From: Cupriavidus sp. D39
GTDB lineage: Bacteria > Pseudomonadota > Gammaproteobacteria > Burkholderiales > Burkholderiaceae
Direction of reading: 5' to 3'
Assembly: GCF_026627925.1 (NCBI RefSeq)
Contig: NZ_JAPNLE010000009.1
Location: forward strand, 2,418,001 to 2,482,000
DNA length: 64,000 nucleotides
Of the stretch, positions 36,967 through 46,465 are shown in pieces (position 1 is the stretch's first letter; each line of letters opens with the position of its first letter). The translations under genes were made by a program, and so were the position numbers. Under the pieces are notes generated by a model that worked only from the letters and a program-made list of their open reading frames with translations, did no database searches and was not told where the DNA came from.

Positions 36967-37355
36967 CTTTTATATCCGATGGCAGGTTTAGGGATCCGCG
37001 CGCCTGTTTGGCACGACACGGCAATTCGTTGTATCGGCAGAAGCATGCGGTCCTGAACCCCCAAGAAGTTGGGGGTGGGCTTCAATGCACGCCTGCGAAT
37101 CCCGAGCATCACTGGCCCGCAGGCGGAGAAAAATAAAAACCCCTGCCTCCCCTCCGATGAGGGGTTCAGCGTACACAGCCATCGTCCGTTAAAGCCGCGA
37201 AAGCCAAGCATCCGAAGCCGACCCGGGCGGAGCTCACGCTGACCAGCTTCGACATCGCGCGGGTTGTAGCCATCTCCCCTGCTGAGTAATGAACGAAAGC
37301 ACCACATCAGCCAGGGGGAATTGCGCCCGGAGATACCAATAACCAAGGGAATGGA
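36967..37355. other. Intergenic region with hairpin
   Basis: These 389 bases lie between divergent genes and contain no frame I can support. ACCCCCAA (37057-37064) and TTGGGGGT (37069-37076) form a tight hairpin with a GAAG loop. CCCCTGCC and CCGATGAGGGG near 37,141-37,167 could form another. The promoter of the zinc-ribbon gene should lie in the right part. Confidence 0.5.
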
Positions 37356-38423
37356 ATGACAAGCTGTACAAACTGCGGCACCAGCACCCCAGCCGGCGCG
37401 CGCTTCTGCAAAACATGCGGAACGCCAGTCAAAGCCCAAGCATCGGCGGGAGCCGCTGCAGGCTGCAGCGGCTGCGGCGCTGAACTGATAGCCGGCGCAA
37501 AATTCTGCAGGAAATGCGGGACACGGCCGACGACTGTGGAAATAGGACTTGCAGACGATGCTTCGCAACATTCGATTACGCTAGTACCAGAGGCCGTGGC
37601 ACCCGCCGAGGTGGTGGCCGAGCCTGCGCAGGTGGAGGCGCCACTAGTCCGCGATATAACACCAGATGCAGACCAGTTGCCTGTAGTAGAACCGGCCGAA
37701 ACCATCGTCGCCCAGGAGGTCGAGCCTGAGCACATTCCTCAACCCATCGCTCCCAAGCCTGGCAACATCGAAACACCAGCCCAGGTATCGCGTCCAACAG
37801 TGGGGCAAGGTACCAACACCTCGACATCCCAAAGCGCGACAGCGCCCGCACCACGACAATCGTCGAAAGTATTGATCGCCGCCGGCATCGCCGCCGTAGT
37901 TGCTGTCGCCGGAGGAGGCCTGTTCTGGTGGTACAGCGGCAAGCAACCCACCCCGCCGGTCGACCAAGCGACGCAGGTGCAAGCCTCCCAGCCAGCATCG
38001 CCGCCTGAAACCACGATGGCAACCCAGCCGAGCGAACCCGCCCAGCCCGTCCAGCCCCCGGAACCCCCGACGCAGCCAGCACAGCCCGAGCCAAGCGCAC
38101 CCGTGGCGGCCACCCTGCCCCCCGCCCCCGCGCCCGCACCGGAACCGCCCTCGCTCGCCACCACGGCGCCGGCCCTCCCCACGCCTATGCCACCGGCCAA
38201 ACCCGCCAAGCCAGTAGCCCAAATCGATCCCATGGAAGCCAAGGTCGACGAGCTGCTGCGCAAGGCCAAGGGCCACATCGCCAAAGGCCAATACGATAAA
38301 GCCATCGCCACAGCCGAAAGCGTCCTGGCCATCGACGCCGGCAACCGCGCAGCCAAGACCTTGATCAGCAACGCCAAATCCAGGCAGATGGAAGCGCTGC
38401 GCTCCAACACCTCTCTCGAATAA
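37356..38423 (+). CDS. Membrane protein with tandem zinc ribbons and proline-rich linker
   Basis: A 355-residue protein. Two N-terminal zinc ribbons are built from CxxC pairs (C4/C7 with C18/C21, and C37/C40 with C51/C54). An acidic linker and a single transmembrane helix (KVLIAAGIAAVVAVAGGGLF, about 171-193) follow. Then comes a proline- and glutamine-rich stretch (about 196-285) and a helical tail (VDELLRKAKGHIAKGQYDKA, about 292-345) resembling one TPR unit. The zinc ribbons are predicted cytoplasmic and the proline-rich part and tail periplasmic. Function is unknown. It is 13 bases from the next gene, a lipoprotein, and near a multi-pass membrane protein that also ends in a zinc ribbon. 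Confidence 0.85.
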   Translation: MTSCTNCGTSTPAGARFCKTCGTPVKAQASAGAAAGCSGCGAELIAGAKFCRKCGTRPTTVEIGLADDASQHSITLVPEAVAPAEVVAEPAQVEAPLVRDITPDADQLPVVEPAETIVAQEVEPEHIPQPIAPKPGNIETPAQVSRPTVGQGTNTSTSQSATAPAPRQSSKVLIAAGIAAVVAVAGGGLFWWYSGKQPTPPVDQATQVQASQPASPPETTMATQPSEPAQPVQPPEPPTQPAQPEPSAPVAATLPPAPAPAPEPPSLATTAPALPTPMPPAKPAKPVAQIDPMEAKVDELLRKAKGHIAKGQYDKAIATAESVLAIDAGNRAAKTLISNAKSRQMEALRSNTSLE

Positions 38424-38436
38424 CTACCTGCAAATC

Positions 38437-39108
38437 ATGAAACTCCAGAAGACGATTCTAGTGGCGGCCCTTGGCGCGCTGCTAGCCAGCGGCTGCGCCA
38501 CCCAGGGCGGCCAGAGCGCCATCAGCAGTGAGACGGTCCTGCGCTGCGCGGCGCTTGGCGCGGGCGGTGCCATCGTCGGCGGGCTGCTCGGCGGCACCAA
38601 GGGCGCCGTGGGTGGCGCGGCCGCAGGCCTGGCTGCATGCGCGGTGATCGAGGTTGCCACGCGGCAGACCAAGACCGCGGCGGAGGTAGACCGCGAGTAC
38701 ATGGTGAGCAACCGCAATCGCCTGCCGCGCACGGCCGAGGTGAATGCGTACAACACCGTTGTGACGCCCAGTGGTGCGGTGAAGGCTGGCGAGGCAATCA
38801 AGCTGCAGTCGACGATCCGCGCCGTGTCTGGCACCAATGAGCAGGTTCAGGAGGTAAAGGAGATCCTGACCGTTTATGCGCCGTCCGGGGAGGAGTTCAA
38901 GCGTGGCGAGAAGATCGTCAGCTCGGCGCCGGGCAGTGGCGAGTTTGACAACAGCTTCACGCTGAAGCTGCCGGCCGGCGCGCCGCAGGGCACGTATCGC
39001 CTGAAGAGCCAGGTGGTGCTGAATGGCAAGCCTGGCATCACCCGGGAAAACCAGCTGCAGCTGGCGCAGGTGGGCGACACGCTCACCGTTGCCATGCTGG
39101 ATCACTGA
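38437..39108 (+). CDS. Glycine-zipper lipoprotein
   Basis: A 223-residue lipoprotein with signal MKLQKTILVAALGALLASGC (lipobox cysteine 20). A glycine-zipper segment follows (GAGGAIVGGLLGGTKGAVGG, about residues 41-60), which could insert into a membrane, then a C-terminal beta-rich domain (VKAGEAIKLQSTIRAVSG, TYRLKSQVVLNG) resembling an Ig-like fold. Function is unknown. It is the middle gene of the zinc-ribbon cluster and is probably co-transcribed with it. Confidence 0.8.
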   Translation: MKLQKTILVAALGALLASGCATQGGQSAISSETVLRCAALGAGGAIVGGLLGGTKGAVGGAAAGLAACAVIEVATRQTKTAAEVDREYMVSNRNRLPRTAEVNAYNTVVTPSGAVKAGEAIKLQSTIRAVSGTNEQVQEVKEILTVYAPSGEEFKRGEKIVSSAPGSGEFDNSFTLKLPAGAPQGTYRLKSQVVLNGKPGITRENQLQLAQVGDTLTVAMLDH

Positions 39109-39164
39109 GTCGATCACTGCGTTGATTAATCAGGCAACCGCAGAACCAATAACAATACGGATAA

Positions 39165-40355
39165 ATGAAGTTCATGACGACAAACGAAAAAGCTGCAGCG
39201 CCTTCCTACGCGCTGCTTCGGGCGGCCGAGGCGATTACCAACTGGCGCGCATTGGCAATGTGCGGCATGGCGGGCGTGGCAACGCTGATCGCGGGCATGC
39301 TCACCACTTATACGATCGCGCATAGCTTCTTCCTGGGGCTGTTGCTTGGCCTGGTCACGCTGGGGGTGATGCTGGTGGGGTACTCCGCCGTGGGCATCAC
39401 GCTGATGCGGCAGGCGCAGGGGCACACCATCGGCTTTGTGGATGCGGTGCTGCAGGCGGTGTTCACCGCGCACCGGTTCCTTGGCGTTGGCATCTTGCTG
39501 CTGCTGGGCTACCTGGCGGTGCTGCTGGGTGCGCTGCTGATCTTCCTGCTGTGCAAGATCCCGGGCCTGGGGCCGCTGTTGTACGCGTTTGCGTTTCCGC
39601 TGGTGGCGGTGGTCATCGGCGCGACGTTCGCGGGCCTGGGGTACGTGGGCTACCCGCTGGCCGCGCCTGCTATCTGGGAGGGCAATACGGCGGTGCAGAC
39701 GGTGGCGCGGCTGATGCAGATCAGCCGTCACCGGCTGCTGCAGGTGATCGTGAACATGTTCCTGCTGCTGGTGCTGGTGGCGGTGCTGTCGTTCGTGGTC
39801 TTTGGCATCCTGGGTTATGGCGCCGTGATGTCGGCGTCGCTGTCTAGCGCGGTGGGTGCCAGCCCCATGAGCTCGCTGTTGGCGATGTTCCCTGACTTCA
39901 ATCCGTTCGGTCGCGGCTACGGTGGCGGCGGATTTGGCGGCGGCTATAACCGCGGTGACATGGCTGCCTTGCAGGATGGCATGGCCTACGCCAAGTCATT
40001 TGGCTTTGGTGCAGGCTTGCTGCTGACGATTGCCTTGGTGATCCCGTTCCTGACCTTTATCAACGGCACCTGCCTGATCTATCTGCAGACCGTCAACGGC
40101 ATGGACTTCTCGGATTCGGAGGCGATGCTGAAGGAGCGCATGGCGCAGGCAAAGCGCCAGGCCGAGCAGGCGCGAGACCGTGCCGCGGAGCGCATGCGCG
40201 AGGCCAAGGCATCGCCGCAGGCCAAGCCTGCGGTGCCGGCGCTTGCGCAGGTTGCAGCGCCCGCAGCGGTGGCATCGGCCTGCGGCAGCTGCCATGCGCC
40301 CATGGCGGCGGATGACCTGTTCTGCGGCGAGTGCGGGGCAAAGCGGCCGGCTTGA
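39165..40355 (+). CDS. Multi-pass membrane protein with C-terminal zinc ribbon
   Basis: A 396-residue protein with about six or seven transmembrane segments (MCGMAGVATLIAGMLTTYTI, FFLGLLLGLVTLGVMLVGYS, VGILLLLGYLAVLLGALLIF and others). A glycine-rich loop (RGYGGGGFGGGYNRGD) precedes the last segment, and a charged coiled-coil-like stretch (MLKERMAQAKRQAEQARDRA) follows it. It ends in one zinc ribbon (CGSCHAPMAADDLFCGECG). No transporter or enzyme family is recognised. The shared zinc ribbon with the first gene of the cluster suggests a common cytoplasmic partner or assembly. Confidence 0.82.
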   Translation: MKFMTTNEKAAAPSYALLRAAEAITNWRALAMCGMAGVATLIAGMLTTYTIAHSFFLGLLLGLVTLGVMLVGYSAVGITLMRQAQGHTIGFVDAVLQAVFTAHRFLGVGILLLLGYLAVLLGALLIFLLCKIPGLGPLLYAFAFPLVAVVIGATFAGLGYVGYPLAAPAIWEGNTAVQTVARLMQISRHRLLQVIVNMFLLLVLVAVLSFVVFGILGYGAVMSASLSSAVGASPMSSLLAMFPDFNPFGRGYGGGGFGGGYNRGDMAALQDGMAYAKSFGFGAGLLLTIALVIPFLTFINGTCLIYLQTVNGMDFSDSEAMLKERMAQAKRQAEQARDRAAERMREAKASPQAKPAVPALAQVAAPAAVASACGSCHAPMAADDLFCGECGAKRPA

Positions 40356-40452
40356 TGGCACGGCGGCGTTAGGACGGCATTAGGGCGAGCAGGTGAGGAG
40401 GCGGACGCAATGTCCACCTCCTCACCTACGACACCGTCCAATAAAATCCCAA

Positions 40453-41190
40453 TCAAATCTGCGCTACCCCACCGTCCACGTAAAGCTCGATACCCGAGAT
40501 AAAGGCACTGTCGTCCGAGGCGAGGAATACCGCGGCCTTGGCGAGGTCGTCTCCCGTGGCCAGGCGGCCCGCCGGTGTAGCGTCAATCATCGCGGCCTTG
40601 TGCTCCGGCGTCACCAGGGTGTCCAGGCCGGGAGTCTGGGTGTGGCCCGGGGCGAGTGAGTTCACGCGGATATGGCGTGGCTTCAGATCGTTTGTCCAGC
40701 TGCGGGCGAACGAGCGTATTGCAGCCTTGGTGGCGTTGTAGACCGAGAAATCGGCGTAGCCCTTGAACGAGGCAATGGATCCGGTCAGGATGACCGAGCC
40801 GCCGTCTACCAGCAGCGGTAGCGCCTTTTGCACTGTGAACAGCGTGCCGCGTACATTCACGTCGAAGGTCTTGTCGAAGTGCTGCTCCGTGATCTCCCCG
40901 AACGTACCGAATTCATAGACGCCTGCGTTGGCAAACAGCACGTCCAGGCGCCCTGCTTCTTCCTTGATCTGCGCGTAGATGCGGTCGAGGTCGTCCAGAT
41001 TTGCCACGTCGCCGCGAATCGCGACTGCGCCGTGCCCGATTTCGCTGACGGCCTGATCGAGTTCGACCTGACGGCGCCCGGTGATGAAGACGCGCGCGCC
41101 TTCCGATGCGAACCGCTTGGCGGTGGCCAGGCCGATGCCTGCGCTGGCTCCGGTGATCAACGCGACTTTGCCTTCGAGCTTGTTAGCCAT
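40453..41190 (-). CDS. Short-chain dehydrogenase/reductase
   Basis: A 245-residue classical SDR: NAD(P)-binding GASAGIGLATAKRF, NAG motif FANAGVYEFG, catalytic serine in ILTGSIASFK and YNATK (Tyr/Lys). A C-terminal SGIELYVDGGVAQI is typical of the glucose-1-dehydrogenase-like group. GRRQVE after the second strand favours NADPH. The substrate is unknown. Its start faces the NTF2-like gene across a 305-base gap. Confidence 0.88.
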   Translation of the reverse strand: MANKLEGKVALITGASAGIGLATAKRFASEGARVFITGRRQVELDQAVSEIGHGAVAIRGDVANLDDLDRIYAQIKEEAGRLDVLFANAGVYEFGTFGEITEQHFDKTFDVNVRGTLFTVQKALPLLVDGGSVILTGSIASFKGYADFSVYNATKAAIRSFARSWTNDLKPRHIRVNSLAPGHTQTPGLDTLVTPEHKAAMIDATPAGRLATGDDLAKAAVFLASDDSAFISGIELYVDGGVAQI

Positions 41191-41495
41191 GATGGTTCTC
41201 CAGATCGAGTCCCTCGGGCTTTGGTGGTGCTGGCCGGAGGGGCTTCGTTAAGTGGTGCCGGTATTGGTTGCCACGGATAGAGCGTAATAACGAGGCCTGC
41301 CTGCCGGTAGCCATCTGGCGGGACTAACAGCTATTCCAGATTCGAATTGATGGTGCTCAGGGCGATATGGGGCCGTACCGCGTGCGTCGGTCTGCCGCGC
41401 TCTGCCAGCTAGAATGGGCAAGTGCGCGCGCTGCGTCCCGGACGGGCGCAGGGCGCGCACTTGCCCTGGCTTGACCCTTACAGGAGCTATCGGGA
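41191..41495. other. Divergent intergenic region
   Basis: Between the divergent SDR and NTF2-like genes. The only clear structure is the long hairpin at 41,416-41,466, listed separately. Promoters for both genes are expected here but are not distinct. Confidence 0.4.
41416..41466 (+). promoter_or_regulatory. Long hairpin in the leader of the NTF2-like gene
   Basis: Perfect 14-base arms GGGCAAGTGCGCGC (41416-41429) and GCGCGCACTTGCCC (41453-41466) enclose a further CTGCG/CGCAG pair (41431-41435/41447-41451) and CCCG/CGGG. The 51-base structure ends 29 bases before ATG 41496 and has no T-tract. It may be a leader RNA structure or a large operator. Confidence 0.65.
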
Positions 41496-41897
41496 ATGAC
41501 CCCAGACGAACGTGCCATCCGCGACGTAGTCGACACCTGGTTCGCCGCCAGCAAGGCCGGCGATATCGCCACCGTCCTGGACCTGATGACGGACGACGTG
41601 ATCTTCATGGTCGCCGGCCAGCCGCCCTTCGGCAAGAAGGCGTTCGCGGCGGCGTCGGAAGGCATGAAGAACGTCAAGATCGAGGGCGCCTACGACATCC
41701 AGGAAATCCAGGTCCTCGGCGACTGGGCTTATCTGCGCAACCATATCCGGATGACCATCACGCCGCCTGGCGGTAGCCCCGCCGTGCGCCGCTCCGGCTA
41801 TACGTTGACGATCCTGCGCAAGGACGCCGACGGGCGTTGGCGGCTTGCGCGGGATGCGAATCTGCTGGCGGCGGAAACTGCAGCGACGCCGTCATGA
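41496..41897 (+). CDS. NTF2-like/SnoaL-fold protein
   Basis: A 133-residue NTF2-fold protein of the SgcJ/EcaC type: IRDVVDTWFAASKAGDIATV, LMTDDVIFMVAGQPPFGKKA, and a C-terminal DGRWRLARDANLL strand. Members are cone-shaped small-molecule binders or lyases/isomerases; nothing here fixes the reaction. CAGGAG at 41,481-41,486 is the likely ribosome-binding site for ATG 41496. It is preceded by a strong hairpin. Confidence 0.8.
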   Translation: MTPDERAIRDVVDTWFAASKAGDIATVLDLMTDDVIFMVAGQPPFGKKAFAAASEGMKNVKIEGAYDIQEIQVLGDWAYLRNHIRMTITPPGGSPAVRRSGYTLTILRKDADGRWRLARDANLLAAETAATPS

Positions 41898-42034
41898 TGG
41901 CGTCGCCGGGTGAACTGCAGGGACAAGACAGTCGTTGTGCAGTGCACCAGGCAAGCCACGCTGCTACCGCGCATGGCGTTCCCGCCCTATATCGCCAATA
42001 ATGGTCTAACTGCCATTGCCGGACGAGGGCGACC

Positions 42035-44082
42035 ATGCTTTACAGTCCCGATGCCATTCGTACAGTCGCCCTGCTGGGGCACGCGGGGTGCGGCAAGACC
42101 TCGCTGGTCGAGGCGTTGCTGCACAAGGGAGGCGCGCTGCACATGCCCGGCAGCGTCGAGCGCGGCACCACGGTGTGCGATTTCGATCCCTTGGAGCGCA
42201 AATATCGCCACTCGCTCGCCACGGCGGCTGCCCACCTCCACTATCACGACACCCGTATCTACCTGCTCGACACGCCCGGCTATCCGGATTTCGCCGGCCT
42301 GTCGATAAGCGCCCTGGCGGCGGTGGAGACGGCCGCCATCGTCATCAACGCGCAGGCCGGCATCGAGATGACAACTCGGCGCATGATGGCCTGGGCGCAG
42401 GCGCGCAAGCTGTGCCGGATGATCGTGGTCAACGGCATCGACAAGGAAAAGGTGGATCTGCCCAAGCTGGTGGCGGACCTCCAGGAGGCGTTCGGCAAGG
42501 AGTGCTTGCCGATCAACCTGCCGGCGGGGCGGGCTGGCGAGGTTGTCGATTGCTTTTTCAACCCGGCGGGCGAGGCGGATTTCCTGTCGGTGGCTTCGGC
42601 GCACGAGGCGCTGGTCGATCAGGTGGTGGAGATCGATCCCAAGCTGATGGAGCTTTATCTTGAGCAGGGCGAGCAGATTGCGCCGGAGCAATTGCACGCG
42701 CCGTTCGAGCGGGCGCTGCGCGAGGGGCACCTGGTGCCGATCTGCTTCACATCGGCGACCAGCGGCACGGGCGTTCCGGAACTGCTCGACGTGATCGTGC
42801 GGTTGCTGCCTAACCCGGCCGAGGGCAATCCGCCGCTGTTCTACCGTGAAGCGGGCGAGCGCCAGGAAACGGTTCGCGCCGAGCCGGTGCCCGACAAGCA
42901 TGTGCTGGCCCATGTCTTCAAGATCACGATGGACCCGTATCTGGGGAGGATGGCGGTGTTCCGCATCCACCAGGGCACGGTCACGCGTGACAGCCAGCTT
43001 TTTATCGGCAACGCCCGCCAGCCCTTCAAGGTCGCGCATCTGCTGATGCTGCAGGGCAAGGAGCGCGTTGAAGTGCCGCAGGCCGGACCCGGCGACATCT
43101 GCGCCGTGGCGAAGATCGACGAGATCGCCTTCGATGCCGTGCTGCATGATGCCAGCGAGGATGCTCACATCCACCTGGCCCCGCTCGACTTTCCCACGCC
43201 GATCTATGGCCTGGCGATCGAACCATCGCGCCGCGGCCACGAGCAGCGCCTGGCTGAGGTGCTGCAGAAGCTGAGCGCGGAAGACCCCTGCCTGCGCATC
43301 GAGCATCCGGCCGGCACCAATGAGACCGTTGTGCTTGGCCTGGGCGAGCTGCAGCTGCGCTGCGCGCTGGAGCGCCTGACGGAGCAGTACAAGCTGGAGG
43401 TGGTGACGCGGCCGCCGAAGATTGCTTATCGCGAGACCATTGGCGGCAAGGCCGAGGGGCATCATCGCCACAAGAAGCAGACGGGGGTGCCGGCCAGTTC
43501 GGCGAGGTGCAGCTGCGCGTTGAGCCGCTGCCACGCGGCACCGGCTTTGAGTTTGTCGATGCGGTCAAGGGCGGCGCGATTCCGGGCCAGTTCATTCCCG
43601 CTGTGGAAAAGGGTATCCGCCAGGTCCTGGAGAGTGGGCCGCTGGCGGGCTTTCCGATGCAGGACGTGCGCGTCACCGTGTACGACGGCAAGAGCCATTC
43701 GGTCGATTCGAAGGAAGTGGCGTTCGCGGCCGCGGGGCGCAAGGCCTTTATCGAGGCCGTGCTCAAGGCGCGGCCGAGCGTGCTGGAGCCGATCGTGGAT
43801 ATCGAGGTGACGATGCCCGAAGCGGCAATGGGCGACATCATCAGCGACCTCTCCGCCAAGCGCGGCCAAGTGCGTGGCACGCGTACCGCGGCAGGCAACA
43901 GCGTTCTCGTGACAGGACAGGTGCCGCTGTCGGAGCTCAACGACTATCAGTCGCGCCTGAACAGCATCACTGGCGGTCATGGCAACTACACGATCCAGCT
44001 CAGTCACTACGAAGCCGTGCCGCCCGCACAACAGCAGCAGATGGCGTCGCAGCACAAGGCGCATGGGGACAGCGCGGACTGA
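42035..44082 (+). CDS. Elongation factor G-like GTPase (EF-G paralogue, frameshifted)
   Basis: About 682 residues after correction, with EF-G domains I to V. G1 is GHAGCGKTSLVEALL. Switch II reads LLDTPGYPDF instead of the usual DTPGHVDF. The G4 position reads VVNGIDKEKVDLP, lacking the canonical NKxD. Domain IV/V segments RVEPLPRGTGFEFVDAVKGG and MPEAAMGDIISDLSAKRGQV are present. The frame breaks at a GGGGG run near 43,488; adding one G gives TGGAGQFGEVQ. The altered motifs and distance from ribosomal genes mark it as an EF-G-like paralogue rather than the translational FusA. Confidence 0.9.
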
Positions 44083-44116
44083 TGGGATGCCTGGATGCGG
44101 GGGTGCCGGGTTGCGA

Positions 44117-44914
44117 ATGGCGATGAAGACCGCTGGACTTGTGCTATGGCTCGGCGCTCTTCTGCCTTCCCCTGCCCTTGCGGCTCTGCAGGATCAGTTT
44201 CTGTATTTCCCTGTCAAGGCGGAGTTGCCAGAGCTGGTTGCTGGCGGGCTAAGGGCCTGGCCGTCTTCGCAAGACTTCAAGGGGTTGGTTGCCGAGCCCG
44301 CCGGGCCGGTGCGTGCCACTGCGATTGTTTTCCATGGCAATGCCGGACATGCCGGCAACCGTAAGGCTTACGCCGCAGCGCTGGCGCCCTTGGGCCTGCG
44401 CGTGATTCTCGCCGAGTACCCCGGCTACGGACCGCGCCCGGGACCGTTGGGCGAAGCCAGCCTTGTGGCGGATGCAGAGCAGATCATCGCGCAGGCCTAT
44501 TGCCAATATGGCGCGCCGCTGCTCGTGATCGGCGAATCGCTGGGGGCCGGCGTTGCGGCCGCGGCCGGAGCGCGCCAGCGGGACAAGACAGCAGGCCTGA
44601 TGCTGATCACGCCATGGGACACGCTGCAGCATGTTGCCGGCTACCACTATCCCTGGCTGCCGGTGTCGTGGCTGCTGCGGGACCGCTACGACAGCGCGGC
44701 CCACCTGGCGTTGTTCGACCGGCCCGTGGTCGTGGTAGTTGCCGAGCGCGACAGCATCGTCCCGGCGCGCTTTGGCGTGGCATTGCATAAGGGGCTGGTA
44801 GCGCCTCGGCAATTGCGCGTAGTGCCTGGTGCCGAGCACAACGATTGGTTCGAGCGAGTGGACGATGGCTGGTGGCGCGATGCCCTTCGCTTCTTGCTCA
44901 AGGGTTCGGATTGA
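44117..44914 (+). CDS. Alpha/beta hydrolase with signal peptide
   Basis: A 265-residue protein with an N-terminal signal (MAMKTAGLVLWLGALLPSPA) and an alpha/beta hydrolase domain of the FrsA/BEM46-like type. Visible are VFHGNAGHAGNRKAYAAALA, the YPGYGPRPG turn, the nucleophile elbow GESLGAG, and GAEHNDWFE with the likely catalytic histidine. The reaction and substrate are unknown. ATG 44117 is chosen, with 44123 possible. It follows the EF-G-like gene by 34 bases and may be co-transcribed. Confidence 0.8.
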   Translation: MAMKTAGLVLWLGALLPSPALAALQDQFLYFPVKAELPELVAGGLRAWPSSQDFKGLVAEPAGPVRATAIVFHGNAGHAGNRKAYAAALAPLGLRVILAEYPGYGPRPGPLGEASLVADAEQIIAQAYCQYGAPLLVIGESLGAGVAAAAGARQRDKTAGLMLITPWDTLQHVAGYHYPWLPVSWLLRDRYDSAAHLALFDRPVVVVVAERDSIVPARFGVALHKGLVAPRQLRVVPGAEHNDWFERVDDGWWRDALRFLLKGSD

Positions 44915-45222
44915 GTCGCGGCCGCCCCGACTTCCAATGCATGTCGACCGCAACAACTTGTGATCGACACGATGCCTGGCAACAAGACCCTTCGCGCATG
45001 GGCAAGCACCACCTCCCCCACCAGAAGCATGGCGCGCGCGGAGCCGAATTCCGTCATGCGCTGAAGCTTGCATTCGAACCCACACCGGGTTCGGTTCATA
45101 TTTCCTCGTGCGCGGATCCATGTGGCTGCAGCGCCTTGCCCCCGACGGCGAAACTTCTGTCCCATCTTCGTGTCGTTTACTTGCACAACGCGCAACCCGC
45201 AATGACATAGGACGATCGACCG
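44915..45222. other. Intergenic region
   Basis: These 308 bases contain no supportable frame. CGAACCC (45075-45081) and GGGTTCG (45087-45093) form a small hairpin without a T-tract. The MscS promoter is probably in the right half. Confidence 0.4.
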
Positions 45223-46298
45223 ATGACTATTGCAATCCTCATCGCCCACCCCTGGTTCGGCACATGGGTGGCGGCCCTGATCGCCGTCGTCGTCGCGCTG
45301 CTGGCGCATCGCCTCGGCGGGCTGCTGCTGATGCGTATTACCCGGCCCGCCCCAGTGCTGCATGTGATGGTGAGGAAAGCGCGCGCCCCGGCTGAGGTGG
45401 TCTTGCCCTGCTGGCGCTGCAGACAGTCTGGCAGGCAGCGCCAGACAATCTACCCTGGATCGACAGCGTGCGCCATCTCAACGGCCTGTTAATCATTGCC
45501 GCAACCACCTGGCTTGTGGTGCGCATCATTGCCGGCTTTGCGCAGGGTATATTGGATCGGCACCCCGTGGACGTGGAAGACAACATGAATGCGCGGCGCA
45601 TCCACACGCAAACACGCGTTCTCTCGCGCACTGCGATGACGCTAGCCGTGGTGATGGGTGCGGCGATGCTGCTCATGACCTTTCCGGGGGCGCGACAAGT
45701 CGGCGCCAGCCTGTTGGCCTCGGCAGGCGTGGTTGGCCTGATCGCTGGCTTGGCAGCCAAGCCCGTGTTCAGCAACCTGATCGCCGGGCTGCAACTCGCC
45801 CTGACGCAGCCTATCCGGCTCGATGACGTACTCATCGTCGAAGGTGAGTGGGGTCGCGTGGAAGAGATTACCGGCACGTACGTCGTGCTCCGGATATGGG
45901 ACGAGCGTCGTCTCATCATCCCGCTGCAGTACTTCATCGAGAAGCCCTTCCAGAACTGGACCCGCAACAATGCCCAGATCATGGGGTCCGTGTTCTTCCA
46001 CGTCGACTACGGTATGCCGCTGGCTGCGCTGCGCACGGAACTAGAGCGCATCGTGCGCGCAGCGCCACAGTGGGACCAGCGCTTCTTCAATCTGGTGGTC
46101 ACCGAAGCCACGGAGCGGACGATGCAGATACGCGTACTGTGCACCGCGGCCTCGTCTGGCCAGGCATGGGACCTGCGCTGCATCGTGCGCGAAGGGCTGA
46201 TCGACTTCATGCAGCGCGAATTCCCGCAGTTCCTGCCACGGCTGCGCATTGACGACGACGGTGGCGCGCCGCCGGGAAACACGCCGTCGCCCGCCTGA
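45223..46298 (+). CDS. MscS-family mechanosensitive channel (frameshifted)
   Basis: About 358 residues after correction. The N-terminal helix (MTIAILIAHPWFGTWVAALI) is in one frame. After a break near 45,408, fixed by one added base to read LALLALQTVWQAAPDNLPW, the second frame carries two more helices. It then shows the MscS pore region (GASLLASAGVVGLIAGLAAK) and the beta domain (LDDVLIVEGEWGRVEEITGT, RRLIIPLQYFIEKPFQNWTR). MscS channels open under membrane tension to relieve osmotic downshock. The length is in the normal MscS range. Confidence 0.88.
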
Positions 46299-46465
46299 GC
46301 CGCCGAAGCGCTCCCACTTCCAGCATGAGCAGATCCTTGCCGGCCTGCTGCGCCTGACCTATACATGTAGCAAATTCGGCCTCACCTTCCCTCACTAGCT
46401 GTGACCACAGCACCGCAATCGTGCGCAAGTGCTCATGTTCGGCCGCTGGTCAAGGAGCGCGCGTC

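Noticed and set aside
33265..37355. Prophage or integrative element
   Set aside because: No integrase, structural phage genes, tRNA target or att repeats are visible; only a single insertion sequence is supported.
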